From Mesodorylaimus sp. YZB2_4 (Eukaryota; Nematoda; Enoplea; Dorylaimida; Dorylaimidae), in assembly GCA_030248295.1 (NCBI GenBank), contig JASANH010001445.1, positions 62,001 through 126,000 of the forward strand: a DNA stretch of 64,000 nucleotides, in the 5' to 3' direction. The stretch's first letter is position 1; the number at the start of each line of letters is the position of its first letter. The notes below the pieces were generated by a model. The model saw only the letters and a list, made by a program, of their open reading frames with translations. It was not told the origin of the DNA and ran no database searches. The position numbers and the translations under genes were made by a program. This document shows, piece by piece, positions 1 to 14,400 of this stretch.

Positions 1-2460
1 AGTGACACCATTGTAGTATTGTCCACTTTGGAAAAGAACGTTGTTGAAGAAACTTTGTTTCTTTGATTTAGTGACCCCAGAACACTGGACCTCGGGCTCC
101 CAAACGCGGAAAAAAGCGAGAAGAGCTTTTTAATTTTGGGTTTCATCACCAAAGTCGACTGTATATCCTTTTTACGGCAGGTAGTGTGATGGTAATTTAT
201 TACACAGGTAGGGGCGTATACTGCGCTGAGCCACGCCCCCTTCCCTTTTCTGTTCATCTCCTGGCCGTCCACGTGGAAAAATAAATGCTTTTAATTAAAA
301 TATATACTGTAAGCCCCCCATATTTTGTTGTCATGGATAGCTGGGCACAGAGGGACGCTTTGGGACCTAGACCGCTGTAAATAATAATACCGATTATCAG
401 CCAGTATCTCTTTCGCCACGTTTATACAGCATGTGTGCCAGCCGTGTTCTCCCCCTCTACGAAAGGGGGCTGCTCTGGCAGTGTTGTGAGGTCGGGAGAC
501 GCATATGACGTTAGCAAATTTCACTTACGCCATATTTGAGCCAGAAACACAATTGAGATCCGCCTCCGCAGGAAGACGACTGGTGTGCTCTCACGGTCGC
601 CAGCAGCTTGCTCGCTGAGAAGAGGCTACGTGGATCTGATGCTTGCACCTGGTTCCCACTGCGACGGTTTGGTGATATGCCCCTCGTAAATCATTCAAGC
701 GCGGTAGTCGAACTTATTGGTGGACAGAACCAGATATCAAGACTAGATTCACCTTTTAACAGAGATTTTGGAACAAGCATGAGCACCTCCTAATACCCAT
801 GAAACCAGTCTGTAATCGGAGTACTCAGGGAGCCAACCTTTCGGATCAAAGCTTTACTCGAACACTGCTGATGCTCTCAACTTCGCACCATCACATCAGA
901 CTGGCATGCTGTTCCAACCTAGCTCAAACAAAGATCTTCTTACCCCATCCTGATTCCAAGGCACATTTATAACCTTTCACCTATACCTCCTGCTACGAGT
1001 CAAAACCTTGTTCATGATCTTGCGGTCATCACTTGACCCCAGATCGGGTCAGCTACTCCAGGTACTCCGGGTCCTGCTCGCCATGTCGTTTGATAGGCTG
1101 ATGCTGCAATACACATTGCGCAGAAACCTCAGCTGACTCTTGATGTTTTGACGTAAATAACGTTATGTAAAACCTACAAAATACTCCCCTCTTTGATGCC
1201 CCCTGGCGTCCTGTCTCCTGGTGATGAGACCACCTTCTATAGTGACCTCATGATGAACCAATTTGATGGCATGAACTGTGCTTTCATTGCATTTACGGCT
1301 CACAATTCTGATTTTATCCGCGTTCCTTCTCGTTTTTCGACTTTTGTCATTTCACCACTCGAATAAGCACAACAGTGACCGTGCACTCGACTCGTCGACC
1401 ACTGTTTACTCTTATCGTCGCCCCTAAAATATCCACCCTGTCAAATACCTGTTGAACACTACGAGGTTTTTTCATCAGGGCTCTCTCGAATCGCATGCAG
1501 GCCGTCGTAGTCAATAATGTGCCATACGCGTCTTCAAAATAGAGCAAGCACACTTTTCGGCTTGCACAAGTGTAAACCGTAAACGTTCTTTTCATTTGTA
1601 TATTGTACATATATGCATGGTATGGCCTAAATTAGTCATGCTCAGCCCGTTTCATCTCAACTGCTCGCTTTGGGGTGTGAATTGGTGTAAAAACCTGAGT
1701 ACATACAGTACTGTCCTTAAAGATGGTTATGGTCTTGGCACTCGAATGGAGAGTCATTGACCGAGGCGATCGAGTGACCATGTCTGCAACCAAGTGACCA
1801 CAAGCGTGGCCACGATTTTTCAGGACAGTATTCTATGCCATCATTTGTCTATTCATCCGATTCTGGTCCACACTTGCATGACTGATCTGGCTTACATTAC
1901 AAAAGGCCAGTTCACACGGCAGCTATTCGGACATCGGACACGGGTGGACTGGAACGGAGCTAACTGAAAACCGGAGTTGGATAGGACAAGCAAGCTTTTG
2001 TGCGGATTCGTGGACATTCAGCTTTCTGTTGCCAAACTACCGGCTTCCGTACAAAGTTAATCGCCCGAGTCCAGTGTCGGCCTCGTCTCGACTGGCCAAC
2101 GAAAACTGCCTTCCCGTTTTGCGGCTTTACTCGTACTTTCTCCGCCTACCGCTCTGCCGACTGTGCTGGTCACGGACTAGGCGATAGGGCACGTTTTCGA
2201 GCCTCGTGTCGCGCGAGCTGCCGCTTATTTTTCGAGGACTTCGACATACTTATTTTACAGGAAATAAGAGAAAGGGCATCGGTGATTGAACTTGCTGGCT
2301 TTTCCCAAATTTAAAAAACTTATCTTGCTTGTTTCTTTTGCGAGCGAATATTGATTTGATTGAATCGAATTTTCGGTTCTGTATCGTCGATTCGCACTTC
2401 ATTTTGTGAGAGACGATTAGCCTTCGATAAACCCCATCTGCAAAGGGTACAGTGCGGAGT
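1..2460. other. Region without a supportable gene
   Basis: Open frames here are short (under 140 codons), overlap each other on both strands, and show no recognisable domain, signal peptide or splice-linked partner. The last 100 bases before 2461 are probably the promoter and 5' UTR of the EB-module gene. No TATA box is obvious there. Nothing else is supported. Confidence 0.6.
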
Positions 2461-5400
2461 ATGGCTCGATATTCCTGGACAGTGGCTCTGGTTGCCACGC
2501 TCGCATCGCTTGTCGGTGAGTTTTGCCTGTGAGGGGAATAAGTGTGACTTTGTGGTGAGTGCACTGGTGCGGTGATGTTGATTACAATCAGGTCTGGGTT
2601 TGGTAGGTTTGTGAAGAGATACGTCGATATCTTATGGTCAACCCAATGTGGGCCCTTGATGCGTATCACACCATATTCGCCATGATTTCCTGCCGTTGCA
2701 TACCTGACTCACAATCAGTACCATCCCCCGAGTTGTCAGGGCGGTGATCAATCACGTCACCACTTCCCTCGCACCGTGCCAAATCAAGTTTGGTATGCAC
2801 AAACAGGAAGAGCTCTAAGAAGGGGGAGCTCCGATGGCTAGTTAGTTAGCTATGCACATTTTGCCGCGCCTTTCCGAAAATCATTGACCGCTCATATCCG
2901 CCCTGACTCGTTTTCTCGTGTTTGCCTACGCGTGCGCGCGTAAATGGTTCTCTCGTTAGTTCGAGAAAATCGGGGGCTTTTCCTCATGCGGGTCTATAGG
3001 GATAGGATAGGTGCCAGAATGTCAACAAATGTCTCATGCCCATTGGCCACTCTCTTCCGCACTCGCCTTCTCGCCTGATCATTGTGCTGACATTTAGGAT
3101 TTCTACTATTTGCCTATTGTATTCTAACCAACCGGCTCTTGGCTCAATGGCTATTCACTCAGGTTCCTTGACGCCAGTGACGACCCGCATAGTGGCAACG
3201 TTTTTTTGGACCTGCTTGGGAGGATAGGGTTGAGTTAGTTTTTCTCGAACCATGCCTCGTTTTCATTGACTACTCGACTCCGCGTCGACCAAGCAAAATA
3301 TTCTAGAAGTGAAACTAAGTGGGCGTTAAGGCCTAGCTCCATAGATTCTCACACACTCGCGCGAATCTCACGAATGAATTCGAAACTTTCAACAAAACGT
3401 GAGATCCTAATTGAAATAACAATTGAGACAGCGAGACAGCTTGTTGATGCGTTCCGCGTGTGCTGAATTGCATGCTCGATTGCTGTTGCTTACCGCCCGC
3501 CAACCTGTCACGCAGTCAGGGCTGAGCAGTAACAAATAAGAAAAGCGACAGCTCACTAGGATTGGTCATGAACGAATAACAATGATAGAAGCAAAGGAAG
3601 GCCCTAATAGGCAGGCACCAGGAAGCGTTAGCATCAACGCAAACCGAAAATCATTCAGGATAAGTCGATATCTTACACAAGAATAGTCGCGAATTCACGT
3701 AACTATCACCAACGAGTCTTTGAGACTTGCATCGATAGGCCAGGCACACAGGTAGCTTCGCTAATTCAGCAAGCGTCATTGACTAGTACTAGGAACCAAT
3801 TTTGCTGCATCTAGATAAATCCAGCCGGCTTTTTACCATGCCCTATTTTACGTACGCACCTTTTTTAGTAGCTAGCTGCTGTATTTCTAAAAAAAAATCT
3901 GTTATCAGACAATGAAAATGTTATCCCAGCCACCCTACTCTAACCAAATGCAAGGCAAGCTAGGTTGGCGGCTCCCTCGGCGGTACATGCTTGAGTGGGT
4001 AATACCTTCATACTTACCTATGATGTATCTACGTTTATGTTTCGTTCAGGGCTAGGCTCACAATCGTACTCCCACACCCACAATAATGCATGCCTCTGTG
4101 ATGTACTCGGTGCATTGTCGTGGAGTAGTGGGGTCGACTCCCTGCGGGATTTTATTCTTTCTGCTGTTCGTTAAAGGCTAGAACCCATATAAACATACTT
4201 ATTCCTATTTTGGAGCAAGGTCGGAAGTTTGTAGTTTTGAAATACGATTGCCTTCTGCTACCTTCAACTTACTTAGGAAACAGTGAGGACTTGCTGCAGT
4301 AAGGTTGCATCTGTCGTGACAGCATGTGTGTGTAGCATCTACCCAATGACACTTGAACAGGAAATTCAGCTTCTGTGGAACCAGCATGCTAATAGCTTCA
4401 GGCGCACAACCTTGTGCAATAGAACTAACGACTCAGCCCTTGTGTTGCCATCTCTCCATTGCCTGAATAAAGTGTCGGAGGTAGGGGACGCCCTGTTACA
4501 CTTTTTATTAGTGACAGTATAGCAATTCTGCTTGATCAAAATTTTTCTACAAACGCCGCCGAGGGAGCCCAGGGAACCTTGTCTCGCCTTGAATTTAGGG
4601 TGGCTGGGCTAACCTTTTGGTGCCTTTCGGATCTCCAGAACGGCTAAGCCATTTCCAACAAAATTTTGCACGATTAATAGCCATGAAAAACATAGCTCAT
4701 CCCCAACATTTTGTGCATTTTTTGATTTCTTGTCGAGTTATGGACGGGCGAAGCCGCCCGCTTAACATGGCCCGTCTGTGTGGCTGGGCTAAACAGGCAA
4801 CTACCGCGCCTGTTGATCTCAACGCTGGATAAGCGTTCGTTCGGGATCACTCTTTTCGGGATCAGGATCGGGACTCGCTCAATCCCGACCGGGTTTAGGA
4901 TTGGGATTTTCAGAGTGTGTTTTTCACTTTTAATTCGGTTTAGGTAATCTACCCCACCTCAAGTAGCCAGCAAATAAAGAGCCAAAAACTTTTTTGCGCA
5001 GTATTTATCATTGCATTCAAAATCAGGCAAGCAGAAAAGGGGAGAATCAATCACCAAATAGCAAACTAATGCCTCCTCTCTCTCTCGGTTCAATCATCCG
5101 CCAAAGTTTCTCCAGCTTACCCTTCTGGAACACTCCCTTTCTCTCCCCTCCCCCTTCTTCATACGTCTCCTCAACATTCAATCCCGACCATTTTTTATCG
5201 GGTTCGGGAGGGGCGATCCCGAACGAACGCTAAACTTAATCATTAAAAATGATGTCGAGTACTAATGAAAACATCTGCACGTCATTTGGTGTTTAAGTGC
5301 CAGTTAATTTGAGACTGATTGAATGACTGTGGCTGATCAACATGTTTTTGACTGATCAAAATCTATTTACCAATGACTGTTCTTGGCAAGTCACCTAAAT

Positions 5401-8400
5401 AAGGCCGATCAAAGCGTTTTTTGCTACACGCGTGGTTTAGGATCAATCAGACATTACTAATTTCGAAAGGGGACAGCCCCATCCAAGACCCATCACCCAT
5501 CACCTGCACTCCACTCCCCATGTACTGTGGGTACACTTGACGTAGATTCATGAAAAGGTTCAAGTCCTGGAATTTTTTGTTTCTGAATCTACCTCCAGGC
5601 CACTTTCCATATACTGTACCTTAGGATCATGATACTTTCGACGACGCGGTGAAAAATTCTAGCGTGACTTTTGCAAGTTCACTCATAGAAATTCATTAAT
5701 CACAGACGGGACAAACTTTTACAGTAGTGCCTTACAACTAGTCTTGCATAATAAAAGTAATTTGTTTTAACGATTCGTTCTCTCAGGGTCATTTTCAAAA
5801 GAATTGTTTCTTTTTTGGAAACAAAAAGATTGTGCACAAGCAACATCACAGCTAAAAAAACGACTATCACTATATAATGGTCATTTTTCATTGTTTTGTA
5901 AAAGTCCCTGTCAATCATGTGCAGCGGCAGTCTATCTCTCCAAAGCCTTAATTTTTTGCGACATCCTTTCGATTTCGCGCCTCACGTCTCTAATTTCTCT
6001 CACGATGTCATCAAAAACTTTCTGCAATCCGTCAGTCCCAACAACAAAATTCCCATCCAGTCTATATGGCAAACGCGACTGCAAATCCGTAAGCCCAATC
6101 TCTCCAAAGTGTTTTCCGTGCCCTCCAGCCTTTCTCCACCTCTTGATCCAGTCGATGCAGAAAATGATCACAGCACACGCGGAAAGTCCGCTTACTCCCA
6201 GATATAGATTCACTAAACCACCGATTTGAGAGATGAACTTTTCTGGTGTATCTCTGGTAGCTATTGAAAATTCAATAAATGGAGTACCGATGGGCTTTTT
6301 TGCCACAAAAGCAGTGTAATTTTCAGTACCATCGTCATCCGCGTGTATAACATGCAGCTTCCATTTATAATAAATATATTGACACTTATTCTCGCACTCC
6401 CTTTTATGTTTTTCAAAGCTGGAAGAAATTTTCTCTTTGCACGCTTCATAATCTCTTTCATTGCAATAACGAGCAGCAATATTTGAGTGATTAAGAGGGA
6501 GAAATTTTCTGTAATGAAATGGTATACAATTACATTCCTTAATAGTTTCTAGCATTTGTCGCTTGGCGATACATAGAATAGGCACATGTTCGTGCGAGCA
6601 TGTCTTGCGTGGTCTTCGTTCAGTCACTCTTACATTGACCTCGTAGGCCATAATAATGTGTTGGCGATTTATCGTGCCCGCATAGAGTTTCAGGTCAGTT
6701 TCGTACAAAGTTTCAAATGTATCGCCCACTCCATAAATGACTGTGGTGTCAGGTTTTATCCATAATTGCTTACGTGACATTCTGGTAAAGCTCGGTCGTC
6801 GAAGATGCATCCACGGTGGCTGTCTACCATCCGTGTCTGATTCATATCCAAATGATTCGGCCTTAAAATTATGGGACAGCGCAAAACAAAGTAAATCACC
6901 TTTCACAAAAAAATCTTCGATCTCCTTGCTTTTTATGGCTTGCTTACCCATTCTGCCGTATTCGTAATAGTTTTCGTAGTGGCCAGGCCAAATCTTTAAA
7001 TACTTGTCCATGGAGTCAAGCAGATGGCCGTATACTAAATCAGTACCCTCCTTGTCCAAAAGCGTTTCCAAAAAAGATAGATTAAAACCAAAGCAGAACT
7101 GGCTGAAGTATTTATAATGGCTCAATTTAACTACTACTCCCATGTCACGCATTGAGAGACACGAGTAAAACACCCAAAATGCGTCAATGATTGGTTGATT
7201 CCAGTTAAAATTGCTCTGATTCAAGACAAGATAACCTAGCTGGGTCTTATCAGCTAGAACTTTTCGTATCAGCTCATTCGCTAAATGGTTTCTTATTAGC
7301 ATCAAATTTTCGTCGGATACATGGTATTTTGTTGGAAGTGTCCCCTCGTCCCATATGCTCCAGCCATGCTCTTGCATAGCATCACACTCAGAGCATATGT
7401 TATTTTCGTCGCGGCCGTGCATAATCCAGTCAGCAATGATGGTGAGAGCAGAGCTATAATAGGGCAGGCAGACACTTAAGTTCGGGCGAGTCACGTTATC
7501 AGTTTGAATCACATCGATTCTAGTTTCCACATTATGATTGGTGTATTCATGCAATAAGGGCAGGAAGTCATTGACGGTGAGTCCTGCGAAGACGACTCCT
7601 CCAAGCGTCCAGATTATTATCTTCATCCATTCCACATTCAGACCTTCGGGAAAGAGCAACTCCTTCTTACTTTCGCTATGCATCCTTTTAAGAATTGAAG
7701 AGGAGACAATATGAGATGCAGGTGGTTTGCCCAGACCAGACCAAATTGTAGCAGGACTTCTCACGCTGAATTGGTCCGACTACCAGCAACTCGCTCCTGC
7801 CAGTATTTATAGGTTCAGAAGGAAGTAATGGCTCATCGTCAGTGTGAGTTCAATTTGAAGTACTGTAGTGTTTAAGCCCGGAGTAGACGTCGATTTACTT
7901 TTCCTTCTTTGACGAACAATATGGGAAAAGCTTTTTTTATTGACTAATCTCAAGCTCAACTTACAACTTCAAAAAGGGAAATATGATTAAATTGAGTGCT
8001 GACCGTTAAATTATCAACTTGCGCCTGGGCGTCAATTATACTCATTTGTCTGGCTGTGTTCTCTTCTGTATCGGCTTTCAATCCTCGCCTACTGCGAGAT
8101 TTTGAGCAAGATCTTACTGTATTTAAGTTTTCTTAGCTAAGATATATACTTGAGATCCACGGAAAGCATGCGAAAAATTAACTTATCAATTTAATGTCAC
8201 ACTAATTTTTAACCGACAATAATTATTATAAGGCGGAGGGAATAAAGCGCTCAACTAATGCGCGCCTAAAAAGCTGAATAGCGCGAGAAAACACAACCAC
8301 GGTCGAGGGCTTCAGCTCCTCGAGAAGCCTGAAAAAGGTGATTGAGGCACTTCATTGATATGGTTGCTTCAAACTTATTTAAATACTTCAAAATTTTTGC

Positions 8401-11400
8401 GGACATGATTTGACATTTCGAAATATGCAGTTGATCATGCAAAGGCTTCATTTTTTCAAGAAATTGTATCAAGCAGCAGTCATAATCATACTCTGTTGTT
8501 TTCAGCATCACGCACACAATTGGGCGACGTAGTGCTTTCAGCAAAAGCTGGTGACGATTGCGACATGCGCAAAGACGTTCTTTTAGTGGAAGATGTCGCC
8601 TCAGACCATGCTTATCTCCAATGCAGGCCAGGAAACAGGGGGTAAAGAGACTTACATACAAGACATACGAGTAGTTCAAGAGCGAGCTTACACTTCAGGG
8701 TAGTCGGCTACTGGCAATGGATGCCTTGCTCCAAAGGAGAAAAATTCTACTTCAGTGAACAGCGTTGCATGACCCACCCGCCAGCCTCCCATATAGCACG
8801 CGTTACCGCTACATCGACCAAAAATGGAGTAGGCAAAGGGAATGCGGACACGGAATTCAGTGCTGATGGATCGATCAGCAAAACTAATGTTATTCAGGCG
8901 ACTAGTGTGGTCGAGAGGCCGACCCAGGTGCCAACGGCTGCCATACAGTCAACAATAGTTACTACGATGGCAACGCCTGCGGCGACCACGGAGGCTGCTC
9001 CTGTAGGTAAGTGATCTATGGTTTGAGGTACTTGCTTCCAGCGGTAAGGTAGTGCAGGACAAATTGCCTTACGTCCCTGTGGCCAATATTTTTCGATTTC
9101 AGGGGCCTTTGTCAACCAAAGCTGTGCTAACGGTGACGAATGTCTGGGCGGATCCGTGTGTGATCCAATATGGATGCTGTGCAAATGCCCACCAGGAACT
9201 GCAGTGGCCAGAAACGGTGGCATGATCTGCGAGCCAGATGTTAGTTCGACGACATCCGGCTTATCACCTGCTGCGAGTTCGCTTGACAGAAATCAGCGAG
9301 TCCGAACAGGTATGGCAAATGTTGGTTGGTCCGATCAATATCCAACTAATTCTGTTTCAGTGGCCCCGGGTGGTAGTTGCCGTAGTAGTGGCGATCAGTG
9401 CGGTGGTGGCTCCTTTTGCAGCCCTGATAATGCAGTGTGTACATGTCCAGAAGGATATGCTGATAAGAGCGGAACTTGTACGATGGTGAAAATCGATGCT
9501 GGTAAGATCTAGCGACCTTTTGCCGACATTCTGATTTATTCATTGTTGCAGTGCCCCCTGGTGAAAAATGCAACGCTTTCGCCTATTGCACGGGTGGCGC
9601 CGTCTGTACTCGAGGTCTATGCACATGTGAGCCACCACTGGTGCAAATGGGCAATCAATGCGGCATGCACACATCACCTGTTCCATCAAAGAAACATTCG
9701 GGTATGACCGAATGGCCAACACCAGCCAGTCCCTCACGTGTGCTTTTGTGTGTCTCTAACAGCACAGTGTGCTCAGCTATTGTCTATCCTCACTTCTCGG
9801 ACACAATCTTGTTTTCAGGCCCAGGAGAGCCGTGCGATCAAGGCCAAGTGTGCACTGGTGGCTCTTTGTGCAGCACAGTCACTCTCCTTTGCGCTTGTCC
9901 AATCGGCACGCGTGATAATGGAGAAAAGTGTGCAGAAGTTGCTGAAATGCCAGGTGCACCCTATGCGAGCACGCCACCCTTTCTTATTTCTCAATGTATC
10001 TTTTCTAGCAAGCCTGGCCAGTGTGGGTCAAAAGTGCAACGTCAACAGCGACTGCGTGGTTGGTGCATTCTGCAGCGCCAGTACGAGCCCGCCCGCTTGT
10101 CAGTGCTTGTCAACTCATGTGGAAATCGGGAAGTCGTGTTTCAGAAGTAAACTCCAGTTTGTATATCCACTTGGGCATGATTCAGTTTGCTGTGTTTTTG
10201 ACCCCGTTTTGGACCTCCATACCCAGCTCAGTATGTGAATGAGACATGACAAGCCTTATTGCTTTCTAGTCGTGTTCCCTGGCCAACGAGGATGCAACAT
10301 GAATGAACAGTGCTCGGCTGGATTCGAAGGCGCAACTTGTCTCAATAGCATTTGCATGTGTCCTCCTGGAATGAGCGCTCGGGGTCAGACGTGTCAGCCT
10401 GGTACGTGGTCATTTATCCAGTGTGCTCGTGTGCAGCATGTCAGTGACGTGTGGCACGTGGACATTGACCGTTCCTGCCTGTACCCTCATCGTGCAATAC
10501 AGTTGATTATATCTTTTCCAAGATGCCCCTCAGCTTGCTCCGATCTCGGTGGCTCCTGGTCAATCCTGCGCCTCCAACGTTACGGCAGTATTTACCTGTT
10601 CTGGTGGTTCAGCATGCATTCGTGGTTTGTGCTCGTGCCCCCGTGGTCGAACCGTATCTGGCGACACGTGTGTTCGAAAGGATGGCCGCAACTCGACTAA
10701 TCACATTCGACCCCGCACCACTACGCCACTCTTTAACCGATACCCTACTGAAATGCCTGGTATTCATGTTATCATTGTCGATTTGACTGCACTGATAAGG
10801 GACATGCATGATGCACGACGGGGGAGGTAAAACACACGGCGGACCGTTGGGTGAATGTTGAATGTCGAGTTTGCCTTTTGCAGTGTCACGTGTTCCGCAT
10901 CGGCATCTGCATCTATCATTCTCAATTGATGACAGCCACTTACAGCTCTTTTACTTCCAGGTGCTGGTATCATTCTGTCGTCGCCTGGAAGCAGCTGCTC
11001 AGCTGGCCAACAATGCATCGGTGGTTCGGTATGCCGCAGTGGATTTTGTGTTTGCCCCGACCCAGACATGATCGTCCATAATGGCACGTGTGCATTTGGT
11101 GTGCTCAAGCCAGTGGTTACCAATGTGGTCTCCTCACCGGCAACGCAAGCACCTGCTATTCCTGCTCCAGCTCCAGCTGTGGCCCCAGTTCCAGCTCACG
11201 AACCAATCCAGCCCCAAGAACAACCTTCTACTGCATTCGCTCGCACAACAGTCTTCACTCCTGCGCCCAAGCCTCCACCCAAGTCCACTCACATCGAGAC
11301 CTTTGTACCGATTCAAACCCAAACACCACCGCCATCTCAAGCAGTTTTGCCAAAACCATTTGGGCCGCCATACACAGCTATTGGACCGACCGACTACTCA

Positions 11401-14400
11401 GGGTATTACCTGCAGCCGGGCATTGGTTCACCCGCCCTTCCTTCGCCTATGCAGCCCCAACCACCGCTGGGCAATGCCCAATTTATGATTCCGGGAGCCC
11501 CGGGCCTTTACTTCCCCAACGGACCCAGCCAAGGCTATCCACCCGTCTACGTCCCTGAGCCCACCAACCTTCCATTATTCCCCTACGAAGAGCATGGACC
11601 AGGGTCACAAAATGTGGACACGAACCAGGTGGGATTCCAGGCGTACCCGCTTCTGCCTGGCCTCCTGCCAGCTGGAATTCGTCAAGAAAGCGGGGTGCCA
11701 GTTAATGCCAAGCCAAAGACTAAAACGCTTGGCGCCTACTCTGATAAGCCCGCCCGCATTCCTGTGGCGGCTCCTTTGGCAGCCCCCAGCAAGCAAAATG
11801 TCATTTTGGCACCACCTGGCTCCGCTTGTGGTAAGACATGGTTCGCATATCCTGGATCAACACATAAGACCGACCTTTTTCAGATGAGCACATACAATGC
11901 AGTGGCGGGTCAGTATGTCACAGAGGCGGGTGCGTTTGCAATGAAGGTCACGAAATCATCGGCGAGTTGTGTGTACATCAGCAAGGTACAAGTTGGTCAC
12001 GTGGTCACGTAATCAATAAAATCAGGCACTCTTTAATTTTCAGCCACAATTGTGTCTTCGGCTGCTCCAATGGAAAGTTGCGAGTATGGCGAAATGTGCA
12101 CAGGCGGTTCATTATGCGATGGTCGCACGTGTCAGTGTCCTGGGGGTACTGAAGCTAGGCAAGGTTTTTGCCAAGCAATACCCCCGAAATTATCGAGTCC
12201 GAATGGTCCTTGCGGTAATGGAGAACGCTGTGTGGGCGAATCGACGTGTAATCGGGCGAGTGGTCGATGCGAATGCCCACCAAATACGGTCGGCGTGGGT
12301 CCTCATTGTTTGCCATTGGGCCGTCTAGTGACCACGTCGCCAGTGACGCAGAAACAGAAAGAGTACGATGAAGAATCCGTGATTGCGGATCGAGTAGACG
12401 GTGCCCAACCGCAGCCACAAGTGCAACAAATTCAGTCTCAGCCTCAGCAATATCAGTCCGTCCTCCACCAACAACTCCATTCACAACAGCCCCAAGCGCA
12501 CAATCCGCAACAGCCTATCCAGCAGTATTACCCTCAACAGACGCCTATCCAATCTCAACCGCAAATACAACTGCCAGCATATCAATACCAGCCAGCCCAA
12601 CAGCAGCAACCCCTGCCAAAACCAGGCTTCGTTCAAAAAACCTGGACCTCAAGTGGTGTGAGTGGGGTTAGCAGGGCACCGTCCCCCACAAACAGCGCTC
12701 AGTCTCAACCCATCAAATTGATCCACTATGGGGGTTTATCAGGCCCCGATGGTCGATGCGATAATGGTCAAGTGTGTGCCGGTGGGTCGATCTGTCAGTC
12801 GGGTATTTGCAAATGCCCCGGGGGCATGACTGCCAACACGAATGGTATTTGCAAGCCCGGGGATACGAATGGGGTGGCTGGTGTGGGTAAGTGGTGGCTG
12901 ATAAAGTTATGGCAGATAATAATTCTAAGAACTAAACATATGCATGGCTTCGTCTGTTTGCACTTATGAGGACAAAAAGTAATAAGAGACTATCAGCGCT
13001 CTATCTTTTAGGCGAATTTTGCGTAGAAAGTACCGTGTGCAGCGGTCAATCAGTTTGTCTGAATGGACGCTGTCGATGTCCGCCTGGGACAATGCAAACT
13101 GGTCCAACTTGCGTTCCCTTATCAGGTAATCATCTCCTTATTACTATATTCTTTTCGAAAATGCATGTTCTGGTTTTTTTAACAATAACATGCTAAAGGA
13201 TATTGAATGACCGAATATGTGACTCAAACTGCACTAGAATAACTGTAGGCGCTTATAGTCTGTCTGCAGCTGACATACTCTGGTACTGACCAATTGATAA
13301 CGATGATTGTTAATCATTTTATTGTGCTGCCAGGCGATTTACACCTGCGAGACGCTTTCCGCTTGATTCATCAACTCGGATTTCTCTTGCAGTTCTTCCT
13401 ATCCAGAACTGCAGCATCTAACCCACATTATTGTAAGTGTCATGTGCATTTGGGACTGCAACGTAATCGATGGCGAATAATTGGGCCAGCTTGTTCTCTA
13501 CTTTCATGCCTCCTGCCTTAGTTGCCTTCTAGTCTGTCTTTTTTTGCTATCCCTTTCAAGACCTTCCCTTGGTTGACCTGTTTTCCACCCCGTATGCACT
13601 TTTCCATTACGTTATGTTGCTTACCCTTCTTAGATTCCGATCGATCTTTCCGGTTTTATGGCGGCGGCGGAGGCGGAATAGCAGCTAGTGCAGACGGGAG
13701 TGATGACGAGAATCAATTACGAAGCGTGTATCGACGAGGTGGTGCCGATCTGGAAGTTGCCAACCAGGTTTATGCAAGTGATGTCATAGCCAGATGTCCG
13801 TTCGGCGAATCACCCGTGCTCGAAGATGAGACGCAAGAGACTTATCTTCAATGCAATGCATCCCGTCCATTCTGCCCTCCGGGTTCATACTGTTATGCAT
13901 TCGATAAGGCCCTCGAGTTTGGGCCTTATCACTGCTGCGCTGCTGCCAGAACAACACGGAAGATTGTGCAAAGACATCTGGAGGCCTGGTTGAAAGACTA
14001 AACTCTTGTGTGAAATATTTGCGCGACTCCCATTTTTAAATACTCCATCTTAGTTAGTCTTTAGTTGATCCCTCTGTCTTATCAGTTTCCTCAATTGCAT
14101 GGCATTCTTATCAGTTACCACTATCTGAATGTTCCTGCGGTCTTAACCCCGTGCTCTAGCAAATGCCAACATAGCCATTTCGGTCACCGACGACCCTAAT
14201 CAAACCCCTTATCACCTTATCACCCCATGATCATAGGTCGATCACACTTCGAAAGCATGATCTGATGTGAAATTTGGATTGAACATTTGTATAAACGTAT
14301 GTCGTGCATAATAAAGGCTGCATATTAAACTAAAAATTCACATTTCTTGTTATCACATCACTCTGATCACCTTATCACCAAACACAGGATCTATCTTGCC

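Larger units (their letters stand above)
2516..8703 (+). other. Intron 1 of the EB/NodB gene (proposed)
   Basis: 6.2-kb interval between the signal-peptide exon and the first mature-protein exon. It contains a TAA-flanked MITE (4833-5230), an intronless DEG/ENaC gene on the opposite strand (5932-7683) and that gene's TATA box (7804-7811). The rest (2516-4829, 5234-5931, 7812-8703) shows no supported gene. If exon 1 is wrong, this is simply intergenic space. Confidence 0.45.

Noticed and set aside
7684..7764. GTG start of the DEG/ENaC frame at 7764
   Set aside because: Nuclear animal genes start with ATG. The first in-frame ATG (7683) precedes TM1 by a normal distance, and the TATA box places 7684-7764 in the 5' UTR.
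8266..8679. 137-codon minus-strand frame resembling a small secreted cysteine-rich protein
   Set aside because: It begins at TTG, not ATG, and a TGA lies a few codons upstream in the same frame. There is no family match and no convincing upstream exon.
11134..12484. Long antisense frames opposite the Pro/Gln-rich EB exons
   Set aside because: They arise from the biased codons of the repetitive plus-strand exons and have no independent splice or domain support.
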